A stretch of DNA of 64,000 bases from Bugula neritina (lineage: Eukaryota > Bryozoa > Gymnolaemata > Cheilostomatida > Bugulidae), in assembly GCA_964035545.1 (NCBI GenBank), contig OZ037765.1, forward strand, positions 12,640,698-12,704,697, written 5' to 3'. Positions 14,372 to 28,200 of the stretch are shown here, piece after piece; the first letter of the stretch is position 1; every line of letters begins with the position of its first letter. The notes under the pieces were generated by a model, which searched no databases, was not told the origin of the DNA, and saw nothing but the letters and a program-made list of their open reading frames with translations. The position numbers were made by a program, and so were the translations under genes.

Positions 14372-16817
14372 AGTTCAAAATGGTGCAGAAAATTAATGAA
14401 TAATTTCTAGCTTACTTCCTTAAATTAACTTACAGTTCTTCTTATTTCTTTTTAACCATGACACCTAAAGTAACTTTGTTACTGCATCATTTTACTTTAA
14501 TATACAAAAGTATATTAAATTAGTGTAAAGTGTAATACAAAAGTGTAAATTTTGAAATCAGAAAGTTGTGTTCTGTGTTAGTTATGATAGACAAGTTGCT
14601 CTATATCTATTTTAACAAAATTATATTTTTGCTTTCACATCTTTTAAAATAATTTCCTGCCCAATTTGCCATCAGTGCTGCTGAAGTTTAATTCTAAAAT
14701 CTAATAGGCTTGCCAGAAGCATTAATAACTATTCATTGACAGAAGTCATTTTAAACCTTCTAAATTTTACATAATCATGCATATTAATCAAGCAATTAAT
14801 CTGTGCATATAATGAAAATTTACATATATTCTACTGCAAAAAGTTGTGCTGCTTAAATATTGAATTTTAAAAGTTTCTTTTATAATTACGTTTATTAAAT
14901 AAATGCCACCAGCACTCAATAAAAATGTTCTGAAGACACAGTTTCCATCATTGGTTCCCACATTTTAGGACTAGGGCCTAGACCACATGCCATAAGGACT
15001 TACCACCTACCTACCTACAAACTCTAGTTACCACATGCTAGTGTATATGTCAACCTAGATATCATGGAGTCTTGCATACTAGGAGAACTTGCTTGCTATA
15101 GTTTTATAACACCTTTGCCAAGTTTTATGAAGTAGGTACAGTAATGGAGAAATTGAGAAAAGCTTGTGCTCTAAATAAAAAATGTAAGGAAACGAGTTAT
15201 GCTCTCACCAGAATTTCAACCCTACCCCAAACCAGAACTTATTAAGAAAACTACAGAACCTATGCTATAAAAACTTCTCCATGCCTAAATGAGTATGCAC
15301 AAGCTGGAGATTAGTTGGTACATATTACAGCATTTCAGTGCTTCCATAACTCCCCTCTCCTTTGCTCATATACTATAAGGAGCACTAGTCATCTGTGCAT
15401 ATCATGGCGCGAGCTTTTTCTGTATCACAGACAATTGATCTACCAACAGTTTCTATTGTCACAACAACATGGTTCACGCAAGAATTGTGTGCATTGTACA
15501 GAATTTAATGAAGACGTGAAAATGATCAGAAAAAGAGAAGAAAGGAGAATAGAAAGCAACATAAAAAGACCATTATTTTTTACTACATATATAAACTGAA
15601 GTATGCTAATATTTGTAACAAAATTACAGTTACTATAATACTACTCAGCAAATACACAGTCATAGATCATTAGGCTACATTAATGATATAGTAAAGTTTT
15701 TTAACAAGACTTAAAATGTCACGAGCTTGTTTTGAGAAAAATGAAGACAAGATAGGATTTTAGAGGAGATTGAAATCAGATAATAATTGGTGGGTAATTC
15801 TTCATTGTAGCCACTTGACTACCCTCTTTAGCCTAATCAAAGCAGACTCTTGCTAGAGATCAGTGGGCAATAATAGTATTGAAATGTAATGCCAATTGAC
15901 AGAATAATTTTTTTAGCTAGGCTGGGGCCCCTTCATATGCTGGAAGTGACAAGTTTGATTTTAAGGGGGGGGGGGGGTAGTAATAACTAAGCCAACACTA
16001 TTTAGGAAGCACAACTTTCACCAGGAATTCGGTTTTGAAATATTTGCAGGGTGTTTCTGATTAAAAACTATTACATAAAATTGGAGACACCACAAGCCTA
16101 ATTATTGTAGAATGGAGGTTGATAGCAATGATCAACACTGCACACAAGAGAACATAACTCCTGCTACCCAAACAGGACAGCGTGGAGAAATGCGAGAATA
16201 GGATGAGAGAACATAACTCCCAAGAAGATTTACTAGAATAACTTCACTAAATAGCCTTCTTAAAAAGTTATTCTCCAACACTCCGAACAAAAAATAAAAT
16301 ATTTGTTTCAACAACTTTCACAGTCAGTATCTACCACACAACATGCATCAACAAAATAAAAATTCTAAGTTATTTACTTAACACAAGATAGCAGGAGAAT
16401 ATTAAATTAAGTTGAACCCTCAAAAAAGCTATTAGTATTTTAGCAGCAGAAGTTCCAAGAGATGATTCTAGCATAAAACAATCGCCAGCTGCGCTCAACA
16501 GAGCTAAAAATTATAAACTCAAACTAAGCAAAATTCTACATATTCGTACCTAAAGTATATTACTTGAAAGTAAATTGTTCATCCATGCAGTTTTGTAATT
16601 AACTTGGAAACCCTGAATTTCCTAGATAGCATGAGTAGCAAAATTAATGAAGTCATCCAAAGAAAAAATTTAAGTAAAACCGCTCAATTGCATTAGCTTT
16701 CACGGCTAAGTGCTATTGCTAAATAACGTAATCTTGATCAAAGATGTAGATATCAATTTAGGAGTTATAATAATTCATTTAACATTTAATTTATGTTTAC
16801 TAAAGAGTAAGGGGTTT
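14372..16817. other. Intergenic, no gene seen
   Basis: Both strands were read for exon-like ORFs bounded by splice sites and none was convincing. The longest frame (94 codons, 15315-15599, plus) has no recognisable motif. A poly-G tract of about 13 bases lies near 15965. Confidence 0.4.
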
Positions 16818-17034
16818 GGGAGCAGCCGTGGTCCAGGTGTTGGAGTGTTTGCCTAGTAAGCACGAAGTTATGGGTTTGAGCCCTGACAAAGGCCATTGGT
16901 GATGTTAGGAAGAGCATCCAGTCATAATTGCTCCTGTGCCCCCATTTGAATAAGTCCTTAGCGCGATTTAACAAAAACCCTTCCATCAGGGATTTTCTCA
17001 CAGAGATGGCGACTATAAACTTGCATGAGTTTTA
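16818..17034 (+). mobile_element. tRNA-derived SINE, copy 2
   Basis: Starts GGGAGCAGCCGTGGTCCAGG, has a B-box-like GGGTTTGAGCCC, the body AGAGCATCCAGTCATAATTG, and ends at ACTATAAACTTGCATGAG. At 217 bp it looks full length for this family. It is intergenic. Confidence 0.88.
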
Positions 17035-17691
17035 AAGGGAATGGGGCTAATGATAGAAAGTTGCTCCTATTTGGTTAAACTATTGTTTGTAAGAAAAGAT
17101 AACAGCTTCTCGTAGCTTCACATTGTTTGTTCAATATTACTTAGTTGAACAGGTAGCATATCTAATAAGAATTCCAATACACCCATTCAAAGTTTAACCC
17201 AGCAAGATAAAATATGAATGTGTTTATCAGGCATGGCACCAGTTTGCAATGTGCACGTCTGATGTAATAAGGCTGAGCATCACTGGGAAGGTGTAAAATT
17301 GTTATAGGGTGATGACTCTTAAACCAAAAACCAAAACTGATCAATTTAAAATTTTTGAATGAGAGTGTAAATGTCTTCCTATTGAACATTTTAAACCATT
17401 AGTTGAAATTTAGGCCTGATACACTAAAACAGAAATATGGTAAAAGTGATAAATTCTAGCATTTGAGATTGTACTGGCAACACCATTTATTTAATATATT
17501 TTACAACTTTTATGTCAATAAGCAATTGATTGTGGCACCAATGAAATTAAACAAAATTAAATGGTAGGAATACATCAGTACTACAATATCAGTAATTATA
17601 AACAAAAACTTAGACATAGTATACACATAGTTGGCAGTTAGCATAAGTTACAAAATATGTATGTTTTTACATGCATTTCTTTTAGCATTTC

Positions 17692-17825
<134 letters not shown>

Positions 17826-17984
17826 ATATATTAAAAACGCTAACATATTTATTTTTTATTTATTTATAAAAAGAAAATATTTAATAGAAGTAATAAACTT
17901 TAAATAAAATACAAACTATGCTACAATTTGAAAATCTATGAGAATTTTTGGCATATCTACAAAAAACCTTTAAAGCTAGTCCCA

Positions 17985-20900
17985 CTACACTTTTGTGTAT
18001 GCCAGCTCTTTTTCTTGCAATACAACTTTCATCTTCTTTCGGCTAAAAAATATTTATAAAAAGTAAGTGACATGTAGTGAGTTATGTGATAAGCCTATTG
18101 AGTTATTCTTTAACAAGTAAATGCTGCTATAAATGCAATCATAAGGTTTGTGATACATCCTCAATAAGTTTGTGTGACTGTTATGTGAGATTAGGAGAAA
18201 TGATCAGATTTTACTACAGAGCAGCAGTGGTTCAAAGGTTAAAGTGAAGGTTAAGCATGACAAATTTGTTCTAGGTCATGGGTTTAAATCTCAGCGGAGT
18301 CATTGATGGATAATGGCAAGAAGAGCATCTGATCATAACTACTCCTGTACCACAACAAAGTTCCCAAAACTGCATTACCAATGTAGTGAAAGGCGTGGCC
18401 CTTAACCCACACTATAAACTTGTGCTATAAGAATTGTGGCTATATCAAATAAGATATGAAAATCTAGTATTGTTTACCTATATGACGTGCTCAGAGCAAT
18501 AACTATTAGACCAATTATTATGAGTACCCCAACTCCAATGGCAAACAAAATATACCAGTTCTGTTCATACCATGAAGGCTCCTGCAATGCAAAAGCATAG
18601 GTTGCAAATTTTAAGTTGTTATAGCAATGCAAAAAAGGGAATTAAAATCTGCTTGGTTAATTTAAATACTTAAGCATGCTTGACTTAAAAAATAGATGAA
18701 AATACATACAGTAGAAGTTATAAGTAACCCAAATAATGCACAAAAATAAAAAGAAGCATATGCATATCTAAACTGGGTGCAGTGTGAGAAAACAGGCGAA
18801 AATACAAGCAATATAGGCTACTTGCATCAACCTACCTGGTCTTGTTTATAGGCAGAGTTTTGTGGGCTAGACTGAACCATCTCACCAATAAATAGCTCAT
18901 TCTTTTCGTTAATAAATTTTCCTATTTCGTTTTTATCATCAGCCTCATTCATTTTCTTAACAAGTTCCTCTCTTTCTTCAGGTGATGTATTCTCAGTTAC
19001 AGCTTGCAATCTTAGCACAGTGACGTGTTTATCACTGCAAAAATATATGCATGTAAGTATTAATCCAACTTAGCTGCCTACTCACTGTAAATCTGTTTGA
19101 TGAAAAGTGTAATTTAAAATAAGGAAAACAACATTTGGTAAAACAATGAAGACATAACTTGTAATGACTTTTTAATACTTTTTAGTGAGATAGTATTTTA
19201 CCAAATGCTCGATTACATAATGAGACTGCCTGCTAACTGACAGGGGAGTTGATGTTGAGTTGAAAAATACAACATGCTCAGACACATGTAAGTTATGTTA
19301 TGCAAGCAAGAAAGAGCTAGCAAACATGGAGTATGCCAGAGAAAATGGGCTAGAGAAGGAAAGCTTTGACGAAGAGAAAGACGCTTTTGATATGCAGCAT
19401 CATCATAGGTGCATACAAAACATAATGGAATCTTCAGGAGGAATAAAACACATAACTAAGGATTATAGCCAGACCCAAACCTATGCATTGATGAAATAAG
19501 CTTAATGTTGTTACAGCTAGGAATTAATTCATCATCAATACCTGTTCTTATCTTTCATGTCTTCAATATCCATGATTTTCAGCCCCGTGACTTGTGGGTA
19601 CATTGCTTTTAAGAAGCCAGCTAACTTTAACTTTACCTTTTCTAATTCACTTTCTTTTACAAAGCCCATGAAAGCCACTTTCATGTTGATGTTAGCTTCA
19701 CCATCTTTAGTCAGCTCAATTTGTACTGCAAAAAGATCACTTGAGTTACTTTAAAAATTCACCACATAATCAATATTGGCCTATTTTTTGGGTTAGTAAG
19801 CTTATTGAAATAAATAATTCCTCTTACTGGCTGATTTCCAGTTATCTGTTGGCGTGGTTCTAGTTGGTTTAGCTGTAGTTGGCAAAGCTGTAGTTGGCGC
19901 AGCTGTAGTTGGTGCAGCTGTAGTTTTCGCAGCTGTAGTTGGTGTAGTTGTAGTTGACGCAGCTGTAGTTGGTGCAGCTGTGGTTGGTTTAGGTGTGGTA
20001 GGCTTAGCTGTACTTGGTTTGACTGTACTTGGTTTAGCTGTACTTGGTTCAGCTGTACTTGGTGCAGCTGTAGTTGGTGCAGCTGTAGTTGGCTCAGCTG
20101 TAGTTAAGTTAGCTGTAGCTGAATCATTTGTGGTCAGTTCAACCGTGGTTGATGCAACTGTAGTTGGTTCAACTGTAGTAGGTTTTGCTGTAGTTAGGTT
20201 AGCTGTAGTTAGGTTAGCTGTAGTTAGGTTAGCTGTAGTTGGCTCAGCTGTAGTTAAGTTAGCTGTAGCTGAATCATTTGTGGTCAGTTCAACCGTGGTT
20301 GATGCAACTGTAGTTGGTTCAACTGTAGTAGGTTTTGCTGTAGTTGGTTCGGTACAAAGACCACAAGATTTTTTACACTCCTTCTGAACATCAACGTTAC
20401 TTACACACTCATTTTTCCTGAATAGACATAACGAAGAATCATCAACGCACTTTTCCACAGTAACAGCAGTTGTGAGTCTGGGTGACGTTACTGTTTCTGA
20501 GCACAGGCCACAATATCTTTGACAGTATGGTAATCTTTCCGGTTTTGAACAAGAGAGTGGGTCCATATTGCAGTTAGCTGAATCGGGGATTTTTGGGTTG
20601 CAAGGTTTCAAAGTAGTTGGTGCTTGACCATGTGCCTGCATAATGAAACATACATGTTATGTTGGTTACTTTAGTGTTCAGGATACACAGGCTAGTAAGT
20701 TTGCTTTAGAATCAAGTGAACATAGCATCAATTTACTACATGCTTATTTTCCTGTCATAAGTTTATTATTACTCCCAAATTACACAGCCCCAATAAACAA
20801 AGCTAGTAATAAATTTCTTTATAATGAACATTGGCCATGGTCTGAACAAGAAGATTTTATCTATTATGAGTAAAACAATATATTATTTCAACTGCATAAT

Positions 20901-21305
20901 TTGATATTTTTTGCCTGCAAATTTAACCATAACATTTTGAATTATACCACATAAAATGTTTGCTAGCCATCAATGAAGCTGTATGGAGACTATAATAGTT
21001 GTGATAAATTTTAGTGTATCAGCAAAAAACCTTAGATTCATGCAAAAACTGTCTAATAAAGTATGCCTTAATTAGGTTTTATAAGTTATAAGACCCAATA
21101 AGAAATTTTAGTACCTGATTACTTTTAAAAAAGAAAAGTTAGAAGTATGTTTATGGGTATAGCTGTGCAAGCATCAGAAAATTCATTTTCAAATGCATCT
21201 ATTTTCTCAGATTATTCATGATCACCTATACTAGTAGAACACTTAATTAATACTCACCACTACAAAACAGATAATTAGTAGAATGTAGCATGTCAGCTGT
21301 TCCAT
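17985..21305 (-). CDS. Type I membrane protein: signal peptide, two ShKT modules, Thr-rich stalk, TM; 466 aa
   Basis: Exons (minus): 21258-21305, 19828-20635, 19542-19725, 18836-19034, 18478-18581, 17985-18042; phases agree throughout. The first exon encodes a hydrophobic signal peptide (MEQLTCYILLIICFVV). Residues about 27-62 and 80-113 are two six-cysteine modules ending CGLC, of ShKT type. ShKT is a common extracellular module, and nothing here marks the protein as a toxin. A stalk of about 165 residues follows, built of five-residue repeats (xxPTT) with several NLT sequons, so it is probably heavily O- and N-glycosylated. Residues about 286-413 are a charged, folded region that might be SEA-like, but no GSxxV cleavage motif was seen. 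A TM helix lies at about 422-443 (ILFAIGVGVLIIIGLIVIAL), followed by a basic cytoplasmic tail ending KELAYTKV. I cannot name an orthologue. The 5' half was copied to 52093-53545. Confidence 0.82.
18218..18430 (+). mobile_element. Diverged tRNA-derived SINE, copy 3
   Basis: Shares the plan and several blocks with the other SINEs: GAGCAGCAGTGGTTCAAAGG head, B-box-like GGGTTTAAATCT, AAGAGCATCTGATCATAACT body, and an ACTATAAACTTGTGCT end. The middle differs, so it is either an old copy or a sister subfamily. It is in the last intron of the ShKT membrane-protein gene, antisense to it. Confidence 0.65.
19845..20355 (-). repeat. Coding minisatellite, 15-bp unit (Thr-rich stalk)
   Basis: Tandem 15-bp units encode [AV]xPTT or close variants such as ANLTT. 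A block of about 150 bp appears twice in a row, which points to recent unequal exchange. Because the unit is a multiple of three, expansion keeps the frame. On the opposite strand it yields a Val/Ala-rich frame of 177 codons that is only a shadow. Confidence 0.9.
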
Positions 21306-22225
21306 TTTTTCTTGTTATACAAATGACAGGTAAGCTATTGAAAACTACAACCACACCCAAGTGAATGGTTAGCCATGCTATAACACTGTTCATATATACC
21401 TAACCGTTCAGATGGAAGCAAACAAAGATAAGGTGTCTTATAATTACCATAGTGATACATATAACTTCGCTAATCACTACCTTGCTGATAGTTCAACTTT
21501 TAATACTGTTATGGTTATAACAAAGTCCAATAGTGTAATAATAAAATAATATGATTTTTTCTTGAATAAATTCCACCATTACCAATATTAATAAATAAAA
21601 ATGTTGCAGTTGATGCGAATGACAACTGTTGTAGCTGTTACAACTATTGAAACTATAACAGAAGGAAAATATCATCTATACTGGTATTTTAGGACTAAAA
21701 CATAATTAAGCAAAATGCATAGCTTATGGCGTTGGACACAAAAATTCATTCACTGAATTGCATCAGACTGCAAAAATACTTATAAAATTGTCTCAATTTT
21801 AAAGCTAAAATTTTTTAATTGACATAAAATTTTGTAGATGGCCAAATTTTAAACTGCACAATGATGTCTTGAAGAGTAGCACTGAGGAGTTGAAACATTA
21901 CATAATATAATTTTATTTTAAAGTAATTTTCATAATAATAAAAAGAGTTTAGTAAGAAAAATAGTCAATCTACAAAGGGCATAAAAATAGCTGAAAAATT
22001 ATGGCGATATTCAAATATGAACGCCAATAGGAAATATGAGTGTGAATCATGTTCAAGTACTCCCTGACTATATCCATTTGATGTGTGGGTGTGAAATTGA
22101 ACCACCATACTGTTAGCTTATAACTTAATGTATACATAGATAAGATACTCTGTGTATGCTGATGGTGAATAATAATGATACATTATGATTAATACAAGTC
22201 AGTCAGTATTCTACAGTTACCATCA
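21306..22225. other. Spacer between the ShKT gene and MYO19, part of the duplicated block
   Basis: No gene was seen. The whole spacer reappears inverted at 51173-52092 with small differences. A minus-strand AATAAA at about 21911-21916 could serve as the MYO19 poly(A) signal. Confidence 0.5.
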
Positions 22226-25200
22226 TTATTCTATGCAGTCTAATATACCACGCTGAGTTATGTACATATCTGGAGCAATGTGACTGTTCTTCAGTATGGA
22301 TGAAACTCTAACATGAAAGTGAACTTTAACCTGTATAATAGAGAAATGTATATGCATCATTTTGTATTACTATTGCTGCATTGCACATCACAAGTAAAAA
22401 AAGAAACACTATAGAGTTTATATTAGTTGCATTATGTTAATGATGGCACAAATCAGCTTAAACACTCTCTATACCTATATGGACAGTTTGAAAACGCAAG
22501 AAATGTAGATAAAGGCTACATTAAATTAGTAAAATTTCATAAACCTGACTTGCCTTAAATGTTTGGCGAATAGAAATCAGGCCATCTTTTGAAAAGATTT
22601 CTCTTGCTAAAGAGACTTGGGGTGTGTTGTAGAGGTCATGCAACTCCATCCTCTCATGCACACCTTGTTTTACTGCTACAACTAAATTTAGAATAACACT
22701 GAAACAGATGTGGACTATTAGGTTATAGAACATTTCCTGTCTATCACACTAAAACAAAATACATCAATTTTTTATGTGACTTCTTGAGCAACAGTAATAA
22801 TCGACCATTAAATTTCCAAATGAGTCCCACCACATTAAACTAAGTCTAGTTTTGGATATCTTAAATGAGCTTGAGACTGATAAAATATGGCTGTAATGGA
22901 CTTTAGTCATGGCCGGTGATTTAATAAGTTTATAAACATATCACATTATATTATTAGGATTAAGATATCAGTGTGTGGATAATGAAGTCAATGGTATTTC
23001 TGGAGCAGCTGTATTCAGATACCAAACTAACGTTGACATACTACAAGTGATACTACAAGTGATTTTACTTGTTGAAGTGACACATATATAAAATAAACTA
23101 ATCCAGAGACTTTATCAAGAAAATAACACCAAAGAGAGGGGAATATGTTTTTACCATTGATATTAGAAAGAAACAATGGAAACTATAAAATTTTTAATTC
23201 GATTTCTTTAAGTAGTCATTAAACTGGGAACAGGGAGCAGCCGTGATCTAGGGGGTTGAGCCTTTGCCTATTAAGCGTGAAGTCATGGGTTCGAACCCCA
23301 ACAAAGGCCATTGGTGATGTTAGAAAGAGCATCCAGTCATAATTGCTCCTGTTCCCCATCTGAATAAGTCATTAGCCCAATTTAACAAAAAAAACTTTTG
23401 TCAGGGTTTTTCACAGATATAGTGACTATAAGCTTGCGGGTTTTTAAACTGAGAACAATTTCATGCAGAATCCAGCATTATTCCACATAAGCTAAATTCA
23501 AGCAGACTAAAAGTTAAGTATCATAAATCTACACATGATAGTAAACTAGCAGGATTTCATACCTTCTACATCTGGTACAGATAGCATTCCCTCATATTCA
23601 CACACTACATCATTTGCATCCGGATCTTTAATTCCACCTGTTAACATTTCAGAAGCCCTCCGTTGACATTCCTTTAACTTCTTCAGATAAACATAACGCT
23701 TCACAGCTAAAAACAAATAGCTAAGTTTATTGGTAACTTCACTAAAAGAATGAAGATTTGTCCAAAAGTTATTGAGTTAATTTATGAGTCTTAAAAAACA
23801 TGACATTTAAAACAATGTAAATTTTTGCATTTATCGGCAGCTAAATAACAACTCATTCTTAAAACCGGGTACTCTAATAGATTGAAAGAGTTCAATATTC
23901 AAAGCACATGAAGTTTACATAGAGTCTTGTAAATAGAAATTAGCAAATGCTGCTCTTATTAAATATGCAAACTTTTGCCAGCAAGAAAATATCCACGCAA
24001 TCATACCTTATGCAGGTGACTTTTTATATCATTATTGAGTGATTCAAACCAACCTCTAGTTATGATTCTAGACGCCCAGTCTTGTAACTTATGCAACCTC
24101 AGCAATTTGTATTTTCTCCAGGCACATTGAATAGAAAAAGCATAAATATTCAACTTCTTTCTTTTAGCCTTTTCCAAAGCATTCAACTAAAATTTCGGTA
24201 AGAAAAAACTGATGTTGGACAAATAAATTCCGAAAATTCAAAACTGGCACAACACAGTAGTAGATTGTTGTAGCAGCCAATTGAAGTACTGATATCTAAT
24301 TGCTAGTTAACTAAAAACAAATACAAGCACCATCTTGAGACTTTTCTAATATTTCAGGTAGGTTGAAGCTAGGAAATGGCAATAGAACAAAGATATTATC
24401 AACATCGTACATGGCTGTAAAAACCTGGGCAGTATATTTAGAGTGACTAGTTGAGTAAAATAGTATCATTAAGTTGCTTACAATGCTACTATTCTTGATA
24501 AAGATTTTGGTTAATCCATAGGAGACCAGTCTGTGCATATCCAAGCTAACCACTGACTCTATGATAGACCGGCACCCCACCTCATCATCCTTCTTCACTG
24601 AAAAAAATTGTTGAAAATTATATAACAGATACAATAAAAAACTATTTATACCATAAAAATGCAATTCGAAATCCAGTTATTGTTAACAAAAGTAAAATAA
24701 TAGATTTTACACTCTATTCCATTTCTCACCACATTTGCACAGGTATACAAGTTTAGTATGCAGGGCTCACTGTTCACTTGCAATTTTCACAACTAATAAA
24801 TGAAATAAAGCTTTCAGTACTAAAATCAGCAATATTTTACTATTAAAATAGGTTTATAAAATACTATTTTAAACGATTTCTCAGTCTTAAAAAACGTCCA
24901 AATTTGGAGCACACTCACTAGAATAAAGAGTGACATGCCATAAATTAACTTAAATGTAGGAAAATATTTTTTGAAAAATGAAGCAATTATAAACTCTTGT
25001 TAGTTTTTCATTAAAGAATATGGCTTAAAAATTGATCACAACATTCTATTATTTTGTACTGAGTGACATACTATATATTTTATCAACAAGTGTGATACCA
25101 TTATTACATTATTGTTGCTTTTGAAATAAGTCGACTTGAAAAGTGTAAGTGATTATTTAAAATACATTCAAAAGAGCCAGAACAAATATGTGGCTAGCTA

Positions 25201-28200
25201 AACTATTTTGTGATAACAAAGCTTGCATAATGATAACTTTCACTGCTGTTAAATACTAATCATAGAGCAGCGGTTCCCAACCTTTTTGATACAACTCCCT
25301 CCTTTCATAAATGTTGACTATTAATTTCTCCCTTTCGAAAAGTGAATAAAATTTATGACTGACATAATGATAATATATGATACCATGCAATGTATTTTGT
25401 TCTATTATGTTTGCATATAATATAATATAATTATCATATTAATATACTATAATTATCATATTATTTTTATTCGCTGCAGTTGATGGCTTTTGTGCCAGCT
25501 TGCTTGAGCCTGGTGCTGTTTTTGACCAGGCCCATCTTAAGTCACTCTGCAGGTTAAGGCAGTTTCTCTTTGAATTGATGAAAATCCTACCTCACACTGA
25601 TAAGTGGTGTTGAATGGCACCAAAACTCTGCTTTGCCAGCTATGTGTGAGTTACTTGTTGAAACCCAGAATGATTTTAGGTAAAAAAGGTATATGTAAAA
25701 ATGGGACAGGTAATAATGGCACAAATGGAAAAGTAGGTGCCATTTTTACCTAATTTTCTATTTATGCCATTATTACCTGTGCCATTCCTACTGGACACCA
25801 CCTACAATACATCAATTGGAGAAGATTTCAAATTATCCTTTATTGCTGAATTGTGAACCAACTCAATGAAATCCTCCTGTAATTTCTCTGAAATCTTTTC
25901 AACAAAGCGTTGCAATGGGTCACATGTCAAGTTAAAAATCTAGTTGTTCCTACTTGGGAGGTAGCTCAGAGAAATAGCATTAAAACTCCATTAAAATTTC
26001 AGAGAGATGCCTACAAGTTTTTCAAAAAATGATCTGAAACAGGTGGTGTCCTGTAAAAACGGCACAGGTGAGAATGGCACGGGTGAAAATGGCACAAATG
26101 GAAAATTAGGTAAAACTGGCACATTTTCAATTTTGGGATTGAAGATGTGGTTGGGGGTTAGGGGCTAAGGATAGGGGGTTTGGAAGTTTGGGTTTTGGGA
26201 AAATTTTAACACCGGTGTGCAATTTTTACCTGTGCCATTTTTACCTAAAATTGAAACAGGTTCTTCTCCTATAAAAGTTAGAGTGTGGGGAAAAAAGCCA
26301 TGTTTTTAACAGAGACGCCACCACTTTAGTGCTCCTATTTAAAACAATAATATGATGATTGTACTCCTGCATTTTTAGGTTTTTATTATTTAGTGTTGCA
26401 AATATCTTCACTAGGTATGTAGTATACAGTGCATAGAGATTGACTTGCATGGCTGCTAAAAGTTGGCCTGTTGGTTTTTGCAAATTTTTTGACCTATATT
26501 CGAAGTAGCACAGAAAGCAGTTAGGGTAGAGTAATTAATAAACACGTTCATGTAGAAGTAAACTGAGATTGCAGAATATAGTTTGGTTAAATAGATGAAC
26601 CAAGATGAAGGTTTACAGATATACATGTAACTTGCAAGAGCTCAAAAAGCCTTCAACAAACTTCGTGAATTTTTCAAATTCCAAATACTCCCCCTAAAAT
26701 GTCAAAATTCCTCCCTAGGAGGAAATTCCACCCATGTTGGGACCACTGTTATAGAGGCAGCAGCTATAAAAAAATGTTATTTTACTACCAGTTAGCTAGC
26801 TAAGTAATTCTACAAGAGATAGCATTTTTTAATTTTCCACTCACAGCAAGTAACAGCAAACAATGATCACACTCATTATTATGACAGTCTACTGAATAGT
26901 AAATACTCAAAGCTGAAATTAAATGAAATCACATATATATTGCACAATAATGCATGTAAAGACCAAATACAGAGGCATGCTGTGTTACAATTTCATCTTC
27001 TACTTCATGAGTAACCAACCAATAATTGATAGAGAATAAATTTCAATTTAAAAAATGGGTGAAACTTGGTTTTCAAAACAGCTTTGGTGTTTTACGAAAT
27101 TACTGTACAATATATACATTTTTCTACACTAAATGTCTGCACCTACCATGTTTCATTGCAACGTCAGGAGAACTTGATAGACTTTGAGGGCCTTTATTGA
27201 GTTGGATAGAAGGTCCAAGAGTTCGCCTATTAAACTTGTTTTTGCAATGTGTGGTTTTAGGTAAACCCTCATTCTCTTTACCAGCTGACTTTGCATCTAC
27301 TGGTGGACTCAGTATTTTGTATGCTGACATAAAGGTGACATAGCTTATCCTGAAAATGCACATATGACACACATATGGCATACTGTACATTCACTATAAT
27401 ATTGATGTTGTAAACACACACCACCTTAATTTATAAAAAAAAAAACAATTAATTTCATGATATTTAGTATCTTGACATTTATAACACCAAATTTAATATT
27501 AAACAAGTTATCAAGCATTCTATTTTACATATTGACAAAGTGATAGCATGCTTAATTAATGTTTGTAGAGCATGTTTCATTCAGGGCAAGCTAATCTGCA
27601 CACGTAACAACATACCAGGAGTAATATGACACGAAGTAAAACTTCACCCACCTAGTAGAATAGGCTTGTGACCTTATCTTGACTGTTTCTAATATACCAC
27701 ATGCTGCCAACTGCCGGCTAACAAACTTATCATCAAATATAGCAGATTTACCAACATTGTTTGGTTTGATACATCTTACATACATGCACTCCGTATTGTG
27801 AAGTTTGCTTAATAAATCGTCCAAACTATGCTGCAAAGCAAGAAAAATAACAGTGCAAGTGGGATCAATTCATGAGAAATACATTTTGCTAAAGTTTCTA
27901 AAACTCATTACAACGTGCTAGAGTTTAAATAAAATTGTGAAATTTAATTACAAAATAATGAGAACAACGTTAATGTGGCCATATACTAATTCTGCAATCT
28001 CAGCTATAAATTTTAAAATTATTTCTTCAGAAAAAAATAAGAATAGCAATTGAATAATAGTACAGATAATTAACCAATCCCAGTTAACATAATAAAAACC
28101 TTTCCGTGCTACACTACTGTTCAGGATAGATTTTGAATCATGGGAAATAAAAATTAGCACTGTTGTTAGACTACCAAGTGATAATAGAAATTAGAAATTT

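Noticed and set aside
15315-15599. 94-codon plus-strand frame
   Set aside because: No recognisable domain, no splice partners; length expected by chance in this much sequence.
16818-16890. tRNA gene
   Set aside because: A and B boxes belong to the SINE head; the same head recurs seven times with a common body and cannot be folded into a clean cloverleaf by eye.
19854-20387. Plus-strand frame of 177 codons, Val/Ala-rich
   Set aside because: Exact shadow of the Thr-rich minisatellite on the coding minus strand; no splice or family support.
24311-24420. Possible MYO19 exon ([14 protein letters not shown] frame), also seen in the duplicate near 48400
   Set aside because: Adding it breaks the phase; the exons at 24482-24597 and 24007-24186 join directly and match MYO19 across the junction.
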